Source: Ralstonia sp. 25mfcol4.1
GTDB taxonomy: Bacteria; Pseudomonadota; Gammaproteobacteria; Burkholderiales; Burkholderiaceae
Assembly (NCBI RefSeq): GCF_900104095.1
Contig: NZ_FNJO01000023.1
Location: forward strand, 1 to 62,750
Length of the DNA: 62,750 nt
Reading direction: 5' to 3'
The first letter of the stretch is position 1. Each line of letters starts with the position of its first letter. Positions 43,151 through 51,504 of the stretch are shown here, piece by piece. The position numbers were made by a program, and so were the translations under genes. The notes under the pieces are model-generated. The model ran no database searches. It was not told the origin of the DNA and worked only from the letters and a program-made list of their open reading frames with translations.

Positions 43151-43594
43151 ATGAATCGCCAGGACGTGACCGACCTCATCATCGAAGCCAAGGTAACGCG
43201 CGGCATCTCGTGGGCCCAGGTGGCCGACCGCGTGGGCAAAAGCAAGGAATGGACGACGGCCGCCTGCCTGGGGCAGATGACCTTCGACGAGGCGGGCGCC
43301 CGCGCCGTGATGGATATCTTCGACCTGCCCGCCGAGGCAGAGCCGTGGCTGCGAACCGTTCCCTACAAAGGATCTCTGCCGACGCAAGTACCCACTGACC
43401 CGCTGATCTACCGGTTCTATGAACTGATCAGCGTGTACGGCACCACGTTCAAGGCCTTGATCAACGAGGAATTCGGCGACGGCATCATGAGCGCCATCGA
43501 TTTCCGGATGGACCTGCAGCGCGAGGCCGATCCCAACGGGGACCGGGTGCGCATCGAGATGTCCGGGAAGTTCCTGCCGTACAAGACCTACTGA
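43151..43594 (+). CDS. cynS: Cyanate hydratase (cyanase)
   Basis: A 147-residue enzyme that decomposes cyanate with bicarbonate to ammonia and CO2. An N-terminal helix-turn-helix-like domain (1-75) precedes the catalytic part; the conserved triad maps to R88 and E91 in YRFYEL and S114 in GIMSAIDF, with the same spacing as in the Escherichia coli enzyme. The C-terminus GKFLPYKTY is typical. No cynR, cynT or transporter gene is next to it. Confidence 0.97.
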   Translation: MNRQDVTDLIIEAKVTRGISWAQVADRVGKSKEWTTAACLGQMTFDEAGARAVMDIFDLPAEAEPWLRTVPYKGSLPTQVPTDPLIYRFYELISVYGTTFKALINEEFGDGIMSAIDFRMDLQREADPNGDRVRIEMSGKFLPYKTY

Positions 43595-43654
43595 AGCCTG
43601 GGCGGCCGCCTTGCTGCGGCCTTGCCTCATTGCCGGCGCAGGGCCGGCCCTGCC

Positions 43655-43831
43655 TCAGCCGAAGTATTCCTGGTAGTAGCGCGTGCACGTGCCCGTCGGG
43701 CGGAACGTGTAGGGCAGTTCGGCCATGGCGGCCGCTTCCAGCGAACCAAACGGGATGTCGAAATCGGCCTCGGGGCGATCGGTCACGTCGTCAGGGCGGG
43801 AGGTGTGTTGCGGGTTCACGATAACGCTCAC
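43655..43831 (-). CDS. Small hypothetical protein (58 residues)
   Basis: A GTG-initiated frame of 58 residues beginning VSVIVNPQHTSRPDDVTDRP and ending YTFRPTGTCTRYYQEYFG. The middle, DIPFGSLEAAAMAELPYTF, has a protein-like, balanced composition with GC-rich third positions. It is convergent with cynS across a 60-base gap that holds GC-rich inverted repeats. No family is recognised; the start could be a GTG four codons later (VNPQH). Confidence 0.6.
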   Translation of the reverse strand: MSVIVNPQHTSRPDDVTDRPEADFDIPFGSLEAAAMAELPYTFRPTGTCTRYYQEYFG

Positions 43832-44164
43832 TCAGTCTAGGGCGGCGGGCCGGGGGGCCGGCGCGTTGCACGGGATTGTGTCGTCGGGCGGAATTTGTCG
43901 CCACGCAGCAATCCTACGGAACGATCGTGACGAGATCATCGGGCAGCCGCTGAAAAGACTGTTTCAGTTCGAGGATCAATCGCCTGCGCCTATCGCCCTG
44001 ATAGCGGCGCATGCGCAACAAACCGCGCGGCCGGCTCGCCGCAACACCGACAGAGAAAATCCCCCGCCGCCGGCGCGCCCGGGTCTATAGTGGCTGTGGA
44101 ACGCGCGCCGCAAGCATTCGTAAGCGGTTATTCACTTTCACGCTACCTGATGCGGGAGCCCGCC
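43832..44164. other. Divergent intergenic region
   Basis: A 333-base region between the leftward small gene and the rightward phosphoribosyltransferase gene. A 32-residue leftward frame (43900-44010 region) looks faintly protein-like but has no ribosome site. Nothing else is seen. Confidence 0.4.
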
Positions 44165-44920
44165 ATGAGTCTGCCGCCCTGCTTTGCCGACCGCCGTGAG
44201 GCAGGCCAGTATCTTGGCCGCCGTCTGGTCGAACTTGGCTACGCGCGTCGCGCCGACGGCGATCCGCCGCTGGTGCTGGCATTGCCGCGTGGCGGCGTGC
44301 CTGTCGCGCACGAGGTGGCGCTGGCCGTCGAGGGCAAGCTGGACATCCTGCTGGTCCGCAAGATCGGCGCACCGGGCTACCCCGAACTGGCGCTCGGAGC
44401 CGTGGTGGAGGGGGATGACAGCGGCCACGGCCCGCACACGGTCATCAACGACGACCCCTGGGTGCAGCGAGCGGTGGAATCGGGCGCTTTCGATGCCGAA
44501 CGCGGCCGGCAGCTTGGCGAGATCTGCCGCCGCCAGCAGCGTTATCGCCAGGGGCGCCCTGTGGTGGCGATGGCGGGCCGATGCGTGATCGTGGTCGATG
44601 ATGGCGTGGCGACGGGCGCGACGATGCGCGCCGCGCTCGATGCCGCGCGCATGGCGCGGGCGGCCCGTATCGTGGCCGCCGTGCCGGTGGGTTCCGCGCA
44701 GGGACTCGACACGCTGCGCGAAGTCGCGGACGAAGTCGTCTGCCTCAACACGCCCGTCAGCTTCGGTGCGGTCGGTGCGTTCTATCTCGACTTCACCCAG
44801 ACTTCGGACGACGAGGCCATGACGCTGCTGCGCGAGGCCCGGTGCGCGTCCACGCTGCCGCACCCCGCGGCATGGCCCCGTGCCGATCTGCCGCTCAGGG
44901 ACGGCCCGTTTGCCCGCTGA
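44165..44920 (+). CDS. Phosphoribosyltransferase-family protein
   Basis: A 251-residue type I phosphoribosyltransferase fold protein. The PRPP loop is VIVVDDGVATGATMRAALDA. It starts MSLPPCFADRREAGQYLGRR, and the family-typical VLALPRGGVPVAHEVALAV and LLVRKIGAPGYPELALGAV follow. Such stand-alone proteins are common in soil bacteria, often near stress genes, and their substrate is unknown. GGGAG precedes ATG 44165. The last 26 bases overlap the convergent leuD-like gene. Confidence 0.92.
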   Translation: MSLPPCFADRREAGQYLGRRLVELGYARRADGDPPLVLALPRGGVPVAHEVALAVEGKLDILLVRKIGAPGYPELALGAVVEGDDSGHGPHTVINDDPWVQRAVESGAFDAERGRQLGEICRRQQRYRQGRPVVAMAGRCVIVVDDGVATGATMRAALDAARMARAARIVAAVPVGSAQGLDTLREVADEVVCLNTPVSFGAVGAFYLDFTQTSDDEAMTLLREARCASTLPHPAAWPRADLPLRDGPFAR

Positions 44921-45419
44921 GGCGCGCTTTCAGGTGAGGTACCAGGCCGCCCGCATGCAGCAGGGCGCGCAGGAAGTCAGGCACTGGATCGCATGCCACG
45001 CGAGAGCCGTCCTCCAGTCGCACGTGCGCGCCGTCGAGATCGAATGTGACGCGCATGGCATCGACCAGCGTATCGGCCTGATGGCAGACCAGCACCGGCA
45101 GGCCGATGTTGATCGCATTCCGGTAGAAGAGGCCCGCAAACGACCGTGCCAGCACTGCGGCCACGCCCAGATGCCGGAGCGCCTGCGCGGCCTGCTCGCG
45201 CGACGATCCCATACCGAAATTGGTGCCCGCCACCACGATGTCGCCCGGCCGGACATGCGTGGGAAAGTCCGCACGCAGGTTTTCCAGGCAATGGCGCGCC
45301 AGTTCGTCGAGGCCGGACTTCATGTACAGACCCGGCGCCATGGCGTCGGTATCCACATCGTCGCCGAAGCGCCAGATGCGTCCTGCGGGCGGATGGGAGA
45401 AATCGGGGGCAACGGTCAT
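44895..45419 (-). CDS. LeuD-like hydro-lyase small subunit
   Basis: A 174-residue swivel subunit of an aconitase-superfamily hydro-lyase. The signature is VVAGTNFGMGSSREQAAQAL, which closes over the active site of the large subunit. WRFGDDVDTDAMAPGLYMK is the usual N-terminal segment. It overlaps the large-subunit stop by four bases. Its length is nearer to archaeal-type LeuD/homoaconitase small subunits than to the 200-residue housekeeping LeuD. Substrate candidates are isopropylmalate-like or maleate/citraconate-type acids. Confidence 0.9.
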   Translation of the reverse strand: MTVAPDFSHPPAGRIWRFGDDVDTDAMAPGLYMKSGLDELARHCLENLRADFPTHVRPGDIVVAGTNFGMGSSREQAAQALRHLGVAAVLARSFAGLFYRNAINIGLPVLVCHQADTLVDAMRVTFDLDGAHVRLEDGSRVACDPVPDFLRALLHAGGLVPHLKARLSGQTGRP

Positions 45420-46735
45420 GCGAGCAGCGTTCGGGGGTCGGTGACCTTGCCCGTGACGGCGGTGGCGGCGACGGTCATCGGCGATGCCAGCCAGACCGCG
45501 CTGCCGGCGTCGCCCATGCGTCCGGCGAAATTGCGTGCAGTCGAGGCTATCGCCCGGCTACCGGCCGGGAAGCGGCTGGCACCGTAACCGGCGCAGGCGT
45601 TGCACGCGTTCGGCAGCAGTTCCGCGCCAGCATCCAGCAGCACGCCGAGCGTGCCTTCGTGCTGGGCCAGTTGCTGGTCGCGCGCCGATGCCGGCGCCAC
45701 GCGCAGCGACATGCCGGCGGCCACCTTGCGACCGCGCAGCACCCGTGCCGCCATGCGCAGGTCTTCGAGCTTGGCGCCGGTACACGCGCCGATATAGGCG
45801 ATGTCGATCGCCTGGCCTGCAGCCTGCGTCACGGGCGCGCCATTGGCCGGGCTGTGCGGCGCGGCCACGTAAGGCGCGAGCGTCGTGGCGTCGTAACGCT
45901 GCGTCAGCAGGATCGGCGCATCGGCATCGCTGCGCCACTGGCGGGGGTCGATGCCCGCCAGCGTGGCTGCGTCGACACCGGCTCCCGCCAGCCACGCCAT
46001 GGTCGTGGGATCGGGCGCGATCAATCCCGTCTGCGCACCCAGCTCGGCGCACATGTTGGTGAGCGTCATGCGCTCCTGCATCGGCAGGGCAGTAATTGCC
46101 GTGCCGGTGAATTCGATGGCCTCGTAGCGGCCGCCGGCCAGGCCCATCGTGGCGCACAGAAACAGCATGATGTCCTTGGCGCAGACGCCATCGGCCAGCT
46201 TGCCTTGCCAGTCCAGACGGATGGTCTGCGGCACGCGCAGCCAGATTTCGCCCGTGGCCAGTACGCCCGCCATTTCCGTGGCGCCCACGCCGAACATGTA
46301 CGCACCAAAGGCGCCGCCGGTGGGGCTGTGGCTGTCGCCGCCGACGATAAAGCGGCCCGGCAGCACGAAGCCTCGCTCTGGCAGCACCAGATGGCAGATG
46401 CCCTGGCTGTCGATGAGATTGGGGATGCCCGCCTCGCGTACCCAGTCGCGCGTGAAACGAACGATGGCCTCGGCATCGGGGTCCGCCGCGGGTACGTAGT
46501 GGTCGGTGACCACGACATAGCGCGACGGATCCCACACCGGGGCGCCCAGTTCCCGCAACAGCGGCGCCACGCGGCGCGGCCCGCTGGAGTCGTGCGACAT
46601 CGCCAGGTCGACCTTGCACATCACGATGCTGCCCGGTGTGACATGGGCCGCGCCGGCCGCGCGCGCAACGAGTTTTTGCGCGAGCGTGGCCGGCAACTGC
46701 AGGGGGTCGACGGCGTTGCCGCTGGACAGGGTCAT
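45416..46735 (-). CDS. LeuC-like hydro-lyase large subunit (aconitase superfamily)
   Basis: A 439-residue [4Fe-4S] dehydratase subunit. Cluster ligands are the Cys in YIGACTGAKLEDL and the pair in NACNACAGYG. Substrate and serine motifs are DSQGICHLVLPE, VGGDSHSPTGGAFGAYMFGV, and RNFAGRMG near the C-terminus. It is shorter than housekeeping LeuC and belongs to the short branch with archaeal-type homologues. It overlaps both neighbours by four bases. The Bug receptor upstream suggests catabolism of an imported hydroxy- or unsaturated dicarboxylic acid. Confidence 0.92.
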   Translation of the reverse strand: MTLSSGNAVDPLQLPATLAQKLVARAAGAAHVTPGSIVMCKVDLAMSHDSSGPRRVAPLLRELGAPVWDPSRYVVVTDHYVPAADPDAEAIVRFTRDWVREAGIPNLIDSQGICHLVLPERGFVLPGRFIVGGDSHSPTGGAFGAYMFGVGATEMAGVLATGEIWLRVPQTIRLDWQGKLADGVCAKDIMLFLCATMGLAGGRYEAIEFTGTAITALPMQERMTLTNMCAELGAQTGLIAPDPTTMAWLAGAGVDAATLAGIDPRQWRSDADAPILLTQRYDATTLAPYVAAPHSPANGAPVTQAAGQAIDIAYIGACTGAKLEDLRMAARVLRGRKVAAGMSLRVAPASARDQQLAQHEGTLGVLLDAGAELLPNACNACAGYGASRFPAGSRAIASTARNFAGRMGDAGSAVWLASPMTVAATAVTGKVTDPRTLLA

Positions 46736-47748
46736 TCCGGCTGGGCTCCGGAGTACTTCACCACCGTGGCCCAGCGTTTGACGTCCTGTTTCACGAAGTT
46801 CGCGAATTCGGCGGGCGGCATGGCGCTGGGCTGGGCACCGTCGTTTTCCAGGCGCTTTCTCACGGCCGGTTGTTCCAGGCCGTGGCGTGCCGCCTGATAG
46901 AGCGTCTGCGTGATCTCGGGCGGCAGGTTGGCCGGACCGAACAGTCCGAACCAGGCGCTTGATTCGAAACCCTTCACGGTCGCGCCGATCGGCTGCACGC
47001 CGGGAAACTGCGGTAGCGGCGCGGGGCTGGTCACGCCCAGCACCTTGAGCTTGCCGGCCTTCACATGCTGCGCCACGTTGATGGTGCTGGCGAACATCAG
47101 ATCCACCTGGCCGGCAAGCAGATCGGTGATGGCGGGGGTGGTGCCCTTGTACGGAATATTGACGATGTACGTGCCCGTCATCATCTTGAACATGTCGCCG
47201 GCCAGATGCACCGACGAGCCCACCGACCCGATGCCGAAATTGAGCTTGCCGGGTTCTGCGCGTGCCAGCCTGATCAGCTCGGGAATGTTGTTGGCGGGCA
47301 GCTTCGGCGTGGCCACCAGCACGCTGGGCACATTGGCCACCAGCGTGATCGGCGTGAAATCGGCGATCGGATCGAACGGCAGCTTCTTGTACAGCGTGGC
47401 GTTGATCGTATGGCTGGTGAAACTCATGAGCAGCGTGGTGCCGTCGGCCGGGCTCTTGGCCACCAGGTCGGCCGCGATGTTGCCGCCGGCGCCGGGACGG
47501 TTCTCGACCACCACGGGCTGGTCAAGCGTCTGCGAGAGTTCCTGGGCGATGGTGCGGGCCAGCGTGTCGGTGGTGCCGCCGGCCGGCGCGCCCACCAGAA
47601 TGCGGATCGGCTTGCCGCCGGCAATGGCCGCATGGGCTGCTGGCACGGCCAGCATCGATGCCAGGGCCAGCAGGGCGAGCGCGCGGCGGCGGCCTGGTCG
47701 GGTGGAGGTGCGGGCCGGATAATGCGCGCCCGGGCGAACGACTGGCAT
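46732..47748 (-). CDS. Bug/TctC-family periplasmic substrate-binding protein
   Basis: A 338-residue exported receptor of the tripartite tricarboxylate transporter type. The N-terminus is basic (about 25 residues) before the hydrophobic signal ALALLALASMLAVPAAHAAI. Family landmarks are IRILVGAPAGGTTDTLARTI, VVENRPGAGGNIAADLVAKS, and VNIPYKGTTPAITDLLAGQV. It overlaps leuC-like by four bases, so it is coupled with the hydro-lyase whose substrate it presumably captures. TctA/TctB membrane subunits are absent here, as is usual for Bug genes in Cupriavidus and Bordetella. Confidence 0.93.
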   Translation of the reverse strand: MPVVRPGAHYPARTSTRPGRRRALALLALASMLAVPAAHAAIAGGKPIRILVGAPAGGTTDTLARTIAQELSQTLDQPVVVENRPGAGGNIAADLVAKSPADGTTLLMSFTSHTINATLYKKLPFDPIADFTPITLVANVPSVLVATPKLPANNIPELIRLARAEPGKLNFGIGSVGSSVHLAGDMFKMMTGTYIVNIPYKGTTPAITDLLAGQVDLMFASTINVAQHVKAGKLKVLGVTSPAPLPQFPGVQPIGATVKGFESSAWFGLFGPANLPPEITQTLYQAARHGLEQPAVRKRLENDGAQPSAMPPAEFANFVKQDVKRWATVVKYSGAQPE

Positions 47749-47847
47749 GACAAAGGCTCCTCTCAGTGTGATCTGGAGTGCGCAGTATGGCCCGAAATGC
47801 CTGGCCCGGAAAAGGCTTCGGGCGCAGGGAAATCCCTGCGCCGCGAG

Positions 47848-48630
47848 TCAGTCGCGCAGGCCGGTGCGGGTTTCGTTTTCCACCCACACGTTCGCGCTGT
47901 CGCCGCCACCCATGGGGGACAGTTCCATGCGGTACTCATAGCGGTCAGGACGGTACTGGCCCATCAGCAGCTGCACCGGCCGGCCAGCCTTGTCCAGCAC
48001 CACGCGGCGCACCGCCAGCAGCGCGCCGCCCACGGGGACGTCGAGCAGCGGTGCCACGACCACATCGGCAAGGCGCGCGGTCAGCACCTGCGACGCGCGG
48101 CCCAGTTCGACACCGGCCGCTTCCAGCAGGCGCAGCATCGGCGTGGACTCCAGGTCCTTGCGTGCCAGCGGGCGGCCCAGGTCGGCAGGCAGGTACGTGG
48201 TGATGTGCGACAGCGGCCGGCTCTTGTAGTGGCGCACGCGCACGATCTTGATGACGGGGTCGCCCACCTGGATCTGCAGTGCCTCGGCCACTTCGGGCGT
48301 GGCATGCACTTCGTCGATCGAGATGACCTTGACCGCCGTTTTCTCGCCCATGTCGATGATGGTGCCGAGCAGGCTGGTGACACGTTCCTCGGCGGCCTGC
48401 GGCTTGACCGGGTGCGGGTTCACGAAGGTGCCCAGGCCGCGATGCCGGCGGACCAGGCCTTCCTGCACCAGGCGGTCGAACACGCGACGCATCGTCACGC
48501 GCGACGCATGGAACTGCTTGGCAAGATCGATCTCGCCAGGCAGCGGACCCTGGCCGAAACGGCCTTCCACGATCTGCTGGCGGAGCACCACGTAAATCTG
48601 GTGATACAGGGGGACGACGGCTTCACTCAT
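47848..48630 (-). CDS. GntR-family regulator with UTRA sensor domain
   Basis: A 260-residue regulator of the HutC subfamily. The winged helix is in the first 75 residues (LYHQIYVVLRQQIVEGRFGQ; SRVTMRRVFDRLVQEGLVRR; GLGTFVNPHP), followed by a UTRA ligand-binding domain (HYKSRPLSHITTYLPADLGR; LMGQYRPDRYEY). ATG 48630 (MSEAVVPLY) has AGGG upstream. It is the first gene of a leftward unit with the Bug and hydro-lyase genes, 99 bases before the receptor, and probably represses them until the imported acid binds. Confidence 0.93.
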   Translation of the reverse strand: MSEAVVPLYHQIYVVLRQQIVEGRFGQGPLPGEIDLAKQFHASRVTMRRVFDRLVQEGLVRRHRGLGTFVNPHPVKPQAAEERVTSLLGTIIDMGEKTAVKVISIDEVHATPEVAEALQIQVGDPVIKIVRVRHYKSRPLSHITTYLPADLGRPLARKDLESTPMLRLLEAAGVELGRASQVLTARLADVVVAPLLDVPVGGALLAVRRVVLDKAGRPVQLLMGQYRPDRYEYRMELSPMGGGDSANVWVENETRTGLRD

Positions 48631-49304
48631 GGTTTGCCCTGGCGAATGCGCTAACAAGTGTTGACGCGACTAATGTACTGTAAATCAGACATAGAGCCTA
48701 GCATGAAACACGGCTGCGGCGCCCCGGCCACTGTGTTACGACACATTTAACGGCGCCTGTCGACCGAGCATCCAGCTTCCGCAAGAAACGCTGCCTGATC
48801 CCCGCGATTCACGCCGTGTCCGGGCGGACGCGCGCCGGCATCCTCATCCATGCGCCACGCATGGACGACTTCCGGAAGACCGCAGCCCGGAAAGCGGCAT
48901 ACACATTCATTGCCGGGCTTCTGTTTCATGGCCGTTACGCCGCGCGGCCATGCGGGTTTGCGGGGAGGTGCGTGCTAACTCATTGAATGCAGGCGGCTTT
49001 TTGGCGAAGTGTTGGCTGTTGGCCGACAACCGGCCGGAACCTGTGTCACAGCCCTGTGACATGTCTACTGCCAAGCACAGACCCGCGCGGGCCGATGGGC
49101 GCAAATCCATCCGGAAAGTTCCCTCCCGCGAGCCCGGCAGCCATTGTATTTCAACGGAATTCCGCCGTGTGCGTGCGGGCTGGCACTGAATATGCGCAAG
49201 GGGAGGCTGGTCTGGCAACCGTGCCGGACCTGAACCTCCAGCCGATGTTCTCGAGAGCGCCGGCCGGAGGCTGAGCCGCAGTACAAACTTCCTGGGAGCT
49301 TCGT
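48631..49304. other. Divergent regulatory region before the amyloid-like operon
   Basis: A 674-base region with no convincing gene. It holds the gntR promoter side, a palindrome TGTGT-TACG-ACACA (48732-48745), a stronger palindrome at 49044-49061, and the long leader of the Gly-rich gene. A 60-residue leftward frame at 48747-48929 lacks a ribosome site. Confidence 0.5.
49044..49061. promoter_or_regulatory. 18-base palindrome upstream of the amyloid-like operon
   Basis: TGTCACAG-CC-CTGTGACA is perfectly symmetric, and the preceding bases create an overlapping CTGTG-T-CACAG. It lies 244 bases before the Gly-rich gene. The half-sites resemble those of Crp/Fnr-type or MarR-type regulators, and a Crp-family gene exists at 13983, but no link is shown. 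Confidence 0.45.
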
Positions 49305-50867
49305 ATGAAAAAGACTTTACTCGCGTCGGCGATTACCCTGGTTTTTGCAGGCACTGCATGGGCGAATCCGACGAACAACAACACCACCGGAGGCGGAAAC
49401 GAACAGAACGCCACCGCAACCTCGACGCAGTCGGGGCCGGGAAATGCCGCCAACGAGAATTCCACTGCGACTCAGGACAACTCCGACCGTAGCACCAGCA
49501 CCAGCACAAGGACGGCAACGCTGACGTCGAACCGGACGTCCACCAGGACGTCGACCGCCACGAACTCGCGGAATCGTACCGACCAGGACATGAGCGGCTA
49601 CGGTAACGCGGCGGCTGCCAACGGCAGTACCGCTACCGCCACCTTCACCAATTCGTTCAACAGCAGCCGGGCCCTGGCCATCAGCAAGCTGAGCGGTGCA
49701 GTGTCAGGCAATGCCATCTCCAACATTGGCAACTACGCCACGAACCACGGCAACGCCAACGGTGCGACCGGCGGCGCAGGCGGCAATGGCACGGGCGGCA
49801 CGGGCCAAGGCGGCTCGGGCGGCAATGGCGGCAATGGCGGTGCGAGCGGCAACGGCGGCGCTGGCGGCAGCGGCGGTGCAGCCAATAACGGCAGCGCATC
49901 CGCAGGTGCCGCAAGCAATGGCAGCTCGACGGCCGGCACTGGCGGCTACGGCGGCGCGGCTTCCGGCTATGGTGGCGACGGCAGCGGTGGCCGTGGTTAT
50001 GGCGGCGATGCGCTGTCGGCCAGCCTCGGTGCTGGCGGCCGTGGCGGTTCTGCCCTGGGCGCCGGCGGCAGCGCAGGCTCCGGGTCGCGTGGTGGTTCGG
50101 GCGGCGATGGCGGCTCCGGCCGTGCCAGCGGCGGCTCCGGCCTCGGTGGTGGTCTGGGCGCAGGCCTGGGCGGCGGCCTGGGCGCTGGCGGCAGCAGCGG
50201 CTCATCGAACCAGTCGAATGACCGCGGCGCAGGCAATGCGGGCACCGGCACGGCAACGGCCGGCGCTGGTGGCGCAGGTTCCGGCACCGGTACGGGCTCC
50301 GGCTCGGGCACTGGCACTGGCACTGGCGCAACGGGCACGGCCACGGGCGGTGCAGGCGCAGCAGGTGGCGCCGCAGCGGCAACGGCCAGCGCCGGTGCAG
50401 GGACTGGCACGGGCGGCGCCGGCGGTGCGGGCACGGCCACGGCAGGTGCCTCCACGGGCGGTGCTGGCTCGGGTACCGGCGGCAACGGCGGTGCGCAAAC
50501 CAGCGTAGCCGGCAATGGCGGCGCGGGCGGCAGTGCCACCAACGGTGGTGCATCGACCTCCGCGTCGAATGGCAGCGCCACGGCCGGCAACGGTGCCGTG
50601 GGCGCGACCTCGGGCGCTGGCGGCGTGGGTGGTGCCGGCGGTGTTGGCCAGGGCGGCACGGGCGGTACCGGCAACGGTGCGGTCGGTGGCGCTGGCGGCG
50701 CTGGCGGTACCAACTATGTCGACGCCGGCACGTTCAACATGTCCAACGCCATGACCAGTGTCGGTCAGTCGGCCGCGGGCATCATGATCGCCAACCAGAA
50801 CAGCGGCATGGCATCGCTGGTGCAACAAAGCGTCAATGTGCAGGCCAACATGCAAGTTGGGAAGTAA
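49305..50867 (+). CDS. Secreted Gly-rich low-complexity protein, candidate amyloid/fibre subunit
   Basis: A 520-residue exported protein. The signal peptide MKKTLLASAITLVFAGTAWA is cleaved before NPTNNN. A Ser/Thr/Asn-rich zone (about 20-125) is followed by a short ordered-looking segment (ALAISKLSGAVSGNAISNIG), then some 340 residues of GG-x repeats with Ala, Ser, Thr and Asn (about 145-485), much like mycobacterial PE_PGRS proteins. The tail (NMSNAMTSVGQSAAGIMIAN and on to VNVQANMQVGK) is Gln/Asn-rich. It heads a Fap-like operon and is the likely polymerising subunit. A hairpin at 50888 follows the stop. Confidence 0.85.
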   Translation: MKKTLLASAITLVFAGTAWANPTNNNTTGGGNEQNATATSTQSGPGNAANENSTATQDNSDRSTSTSTRTATLTSNRTSTRTSTATNSRNRTDQDMSGYGNAAAANGSTATATFTNSFNSSRALAISKLSGAVSGNAISNIGNYATNHGNANGATGGAGGNGTGGTGQGGSGGNGGNGGASGNGGAGGSGGAANNGSASAGAASNGSSTAGTGGYGGAASGYGGDGSGGRGYGGDALSASLGAGGRGGSALGAGGSAGSGSRGGSGGDGGSGRASGGSGLGGGLGAGLGGGLGAGGSSGSSNQSNDRGAGNAGTGTATAGAGGAGSGTGTGSGSGTGTGTGATGTATGGAGAAGGAAAATASAGAGTGTGGAGGAGTATAGASTGGAGSGTGGNGGAQTSVAGNGGAGGSATNGGASTSASNGSATAGNGAVGATSGAGGVGGAGGVGQGGTGGTGNGAVGGAGGAGGTNYVDAGTFNMSNAMTSVGQSAAGIMIANQNSGMASLVQQSVNVQANMQVGK

Positions 50868-50887
50868 GCCGTCCTGAAGCGTGGTCT

Positions 50888-50911
50888 GTGCCGCTCCGCA
50901 CGGAGCGGCAC
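50888..50911 (+). terminator. Hairpin after the Gly-rich gene, inside the operon
   Basis: GTGCCGCTCC-GCAC-GGAGCGGCAC is a perfect 10-base stem with a 4-base loop, 21 bases after the stop. No T-run follows, so partial termination or mRNA 3'-end protection is more likely than full termination; either would favour excess of the fibre subunit over the export genes. Confidence 0.6.
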
Positions 50912-51042
50912 GGCCCGCCAGGATTGAATGACAGGACAGCGCGGCGCGCCGCTTGCGTTTGCGCTGTCATGTCGAAAGCCTGCAGGTCCGAAGTCATGGC
51001 CCGGATGGAGGCCATGTCCCGGAGCACAAGGGGAGACGCACC

Positions 51043-51504
51043 ATGCGATCGCATCGCCCAGCTGTCGTGACACTGTCGACAGCCTTACTGGCCTGGCCAT
51101 TCATGCAGGCCAATGCAGGGCCGCCCAGCGCCGAGGCTTCCGCCACGGCCGTAGCGGTCGCAAGCAGTGACACGGGCGCAGCCACGGCAGTGGCCGGCGC
51201 GGTGGCCAGTGTGTCGGCGGCAGCGCCGGCCACAGGTCCGAAACTGAACATATTCGGCACGGCCGCAGCCGCCGTGGCGACCGAGAAACTCGACGATGTG
51301 CGCGGTGGCGCCGAAGTGGTGGTCAACGACATGCGCCTGCATGGCACGGTTGGCGACAACGCGGCCATCAACACATTCTCCGGCAGCAATATCGTGTCGG
51401 AAGGATCGTTCTCGAACGCTGCGGGCTTGCCAACCGTGATCCAGAACACGGGCAACAACGTACTGATCCAGAACGCGACCATTCTTAACGTCCAGTTCAA
51501 ATGA
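51043..51504 (+). CDS. Small secreted protein of the amyloid-like operon
   Basis: A 153-residue exported protein. ATG 51043 follows AAGGGGAG. The signal peptide (MRSHRPAVVTLSTALLAWPF, cleaved near ANA-GPP) is followed by an Ala/Ser/Val-rich region (30-75) and an ordered C-terminal half: LDDVRGGAEVVVNDMRLHGT, NAAINTFSGSNIV, then LPTVIQNTGNNVLIQNATIL. Its VIQN-x-G/N pattern recurs at the end of the protein at 52213-53385, suggesting a common assembly or docking motif. It overlaps the peptidase gene by four bases. By position it may be the FapA/B counterpart. Confidence 0.82.
   Translation: MRSHRPAVVTLSTALLAWPFMQANAGPPSAEASATAVAVASSDTGAATAVAGAVASVSAAAPATGPKLNIFGTAAAAVATEKLDDVRGGAEVVVNDMRLHGTVGDNAAINTFSGSNIVSEGSFSNAAGLPTVIQNTGNNVLIQNATILNVQFK

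Noticed and set aside
43900..44010. 32-residue leftward frame (MRRYQGDRRRRLILELKQSF and on)
   Set aside because: It looks slightly protein-like but has no ribosome site and is too short to support; it may be chance or a gene remnant.
48747..48929. 60-residue leftward frame with several Cys in the gntR/amyloid gap
   Set aside because: No ribosome site, no recognisable pattern, and it lies in a regulatory region with palindromes.
49681..50713. Long frames on both strands inside the Gly-rich gene
   Set aside because: They mirror the GGC-rich repeat; only the frame with signal peptide and ribosome site is coding.
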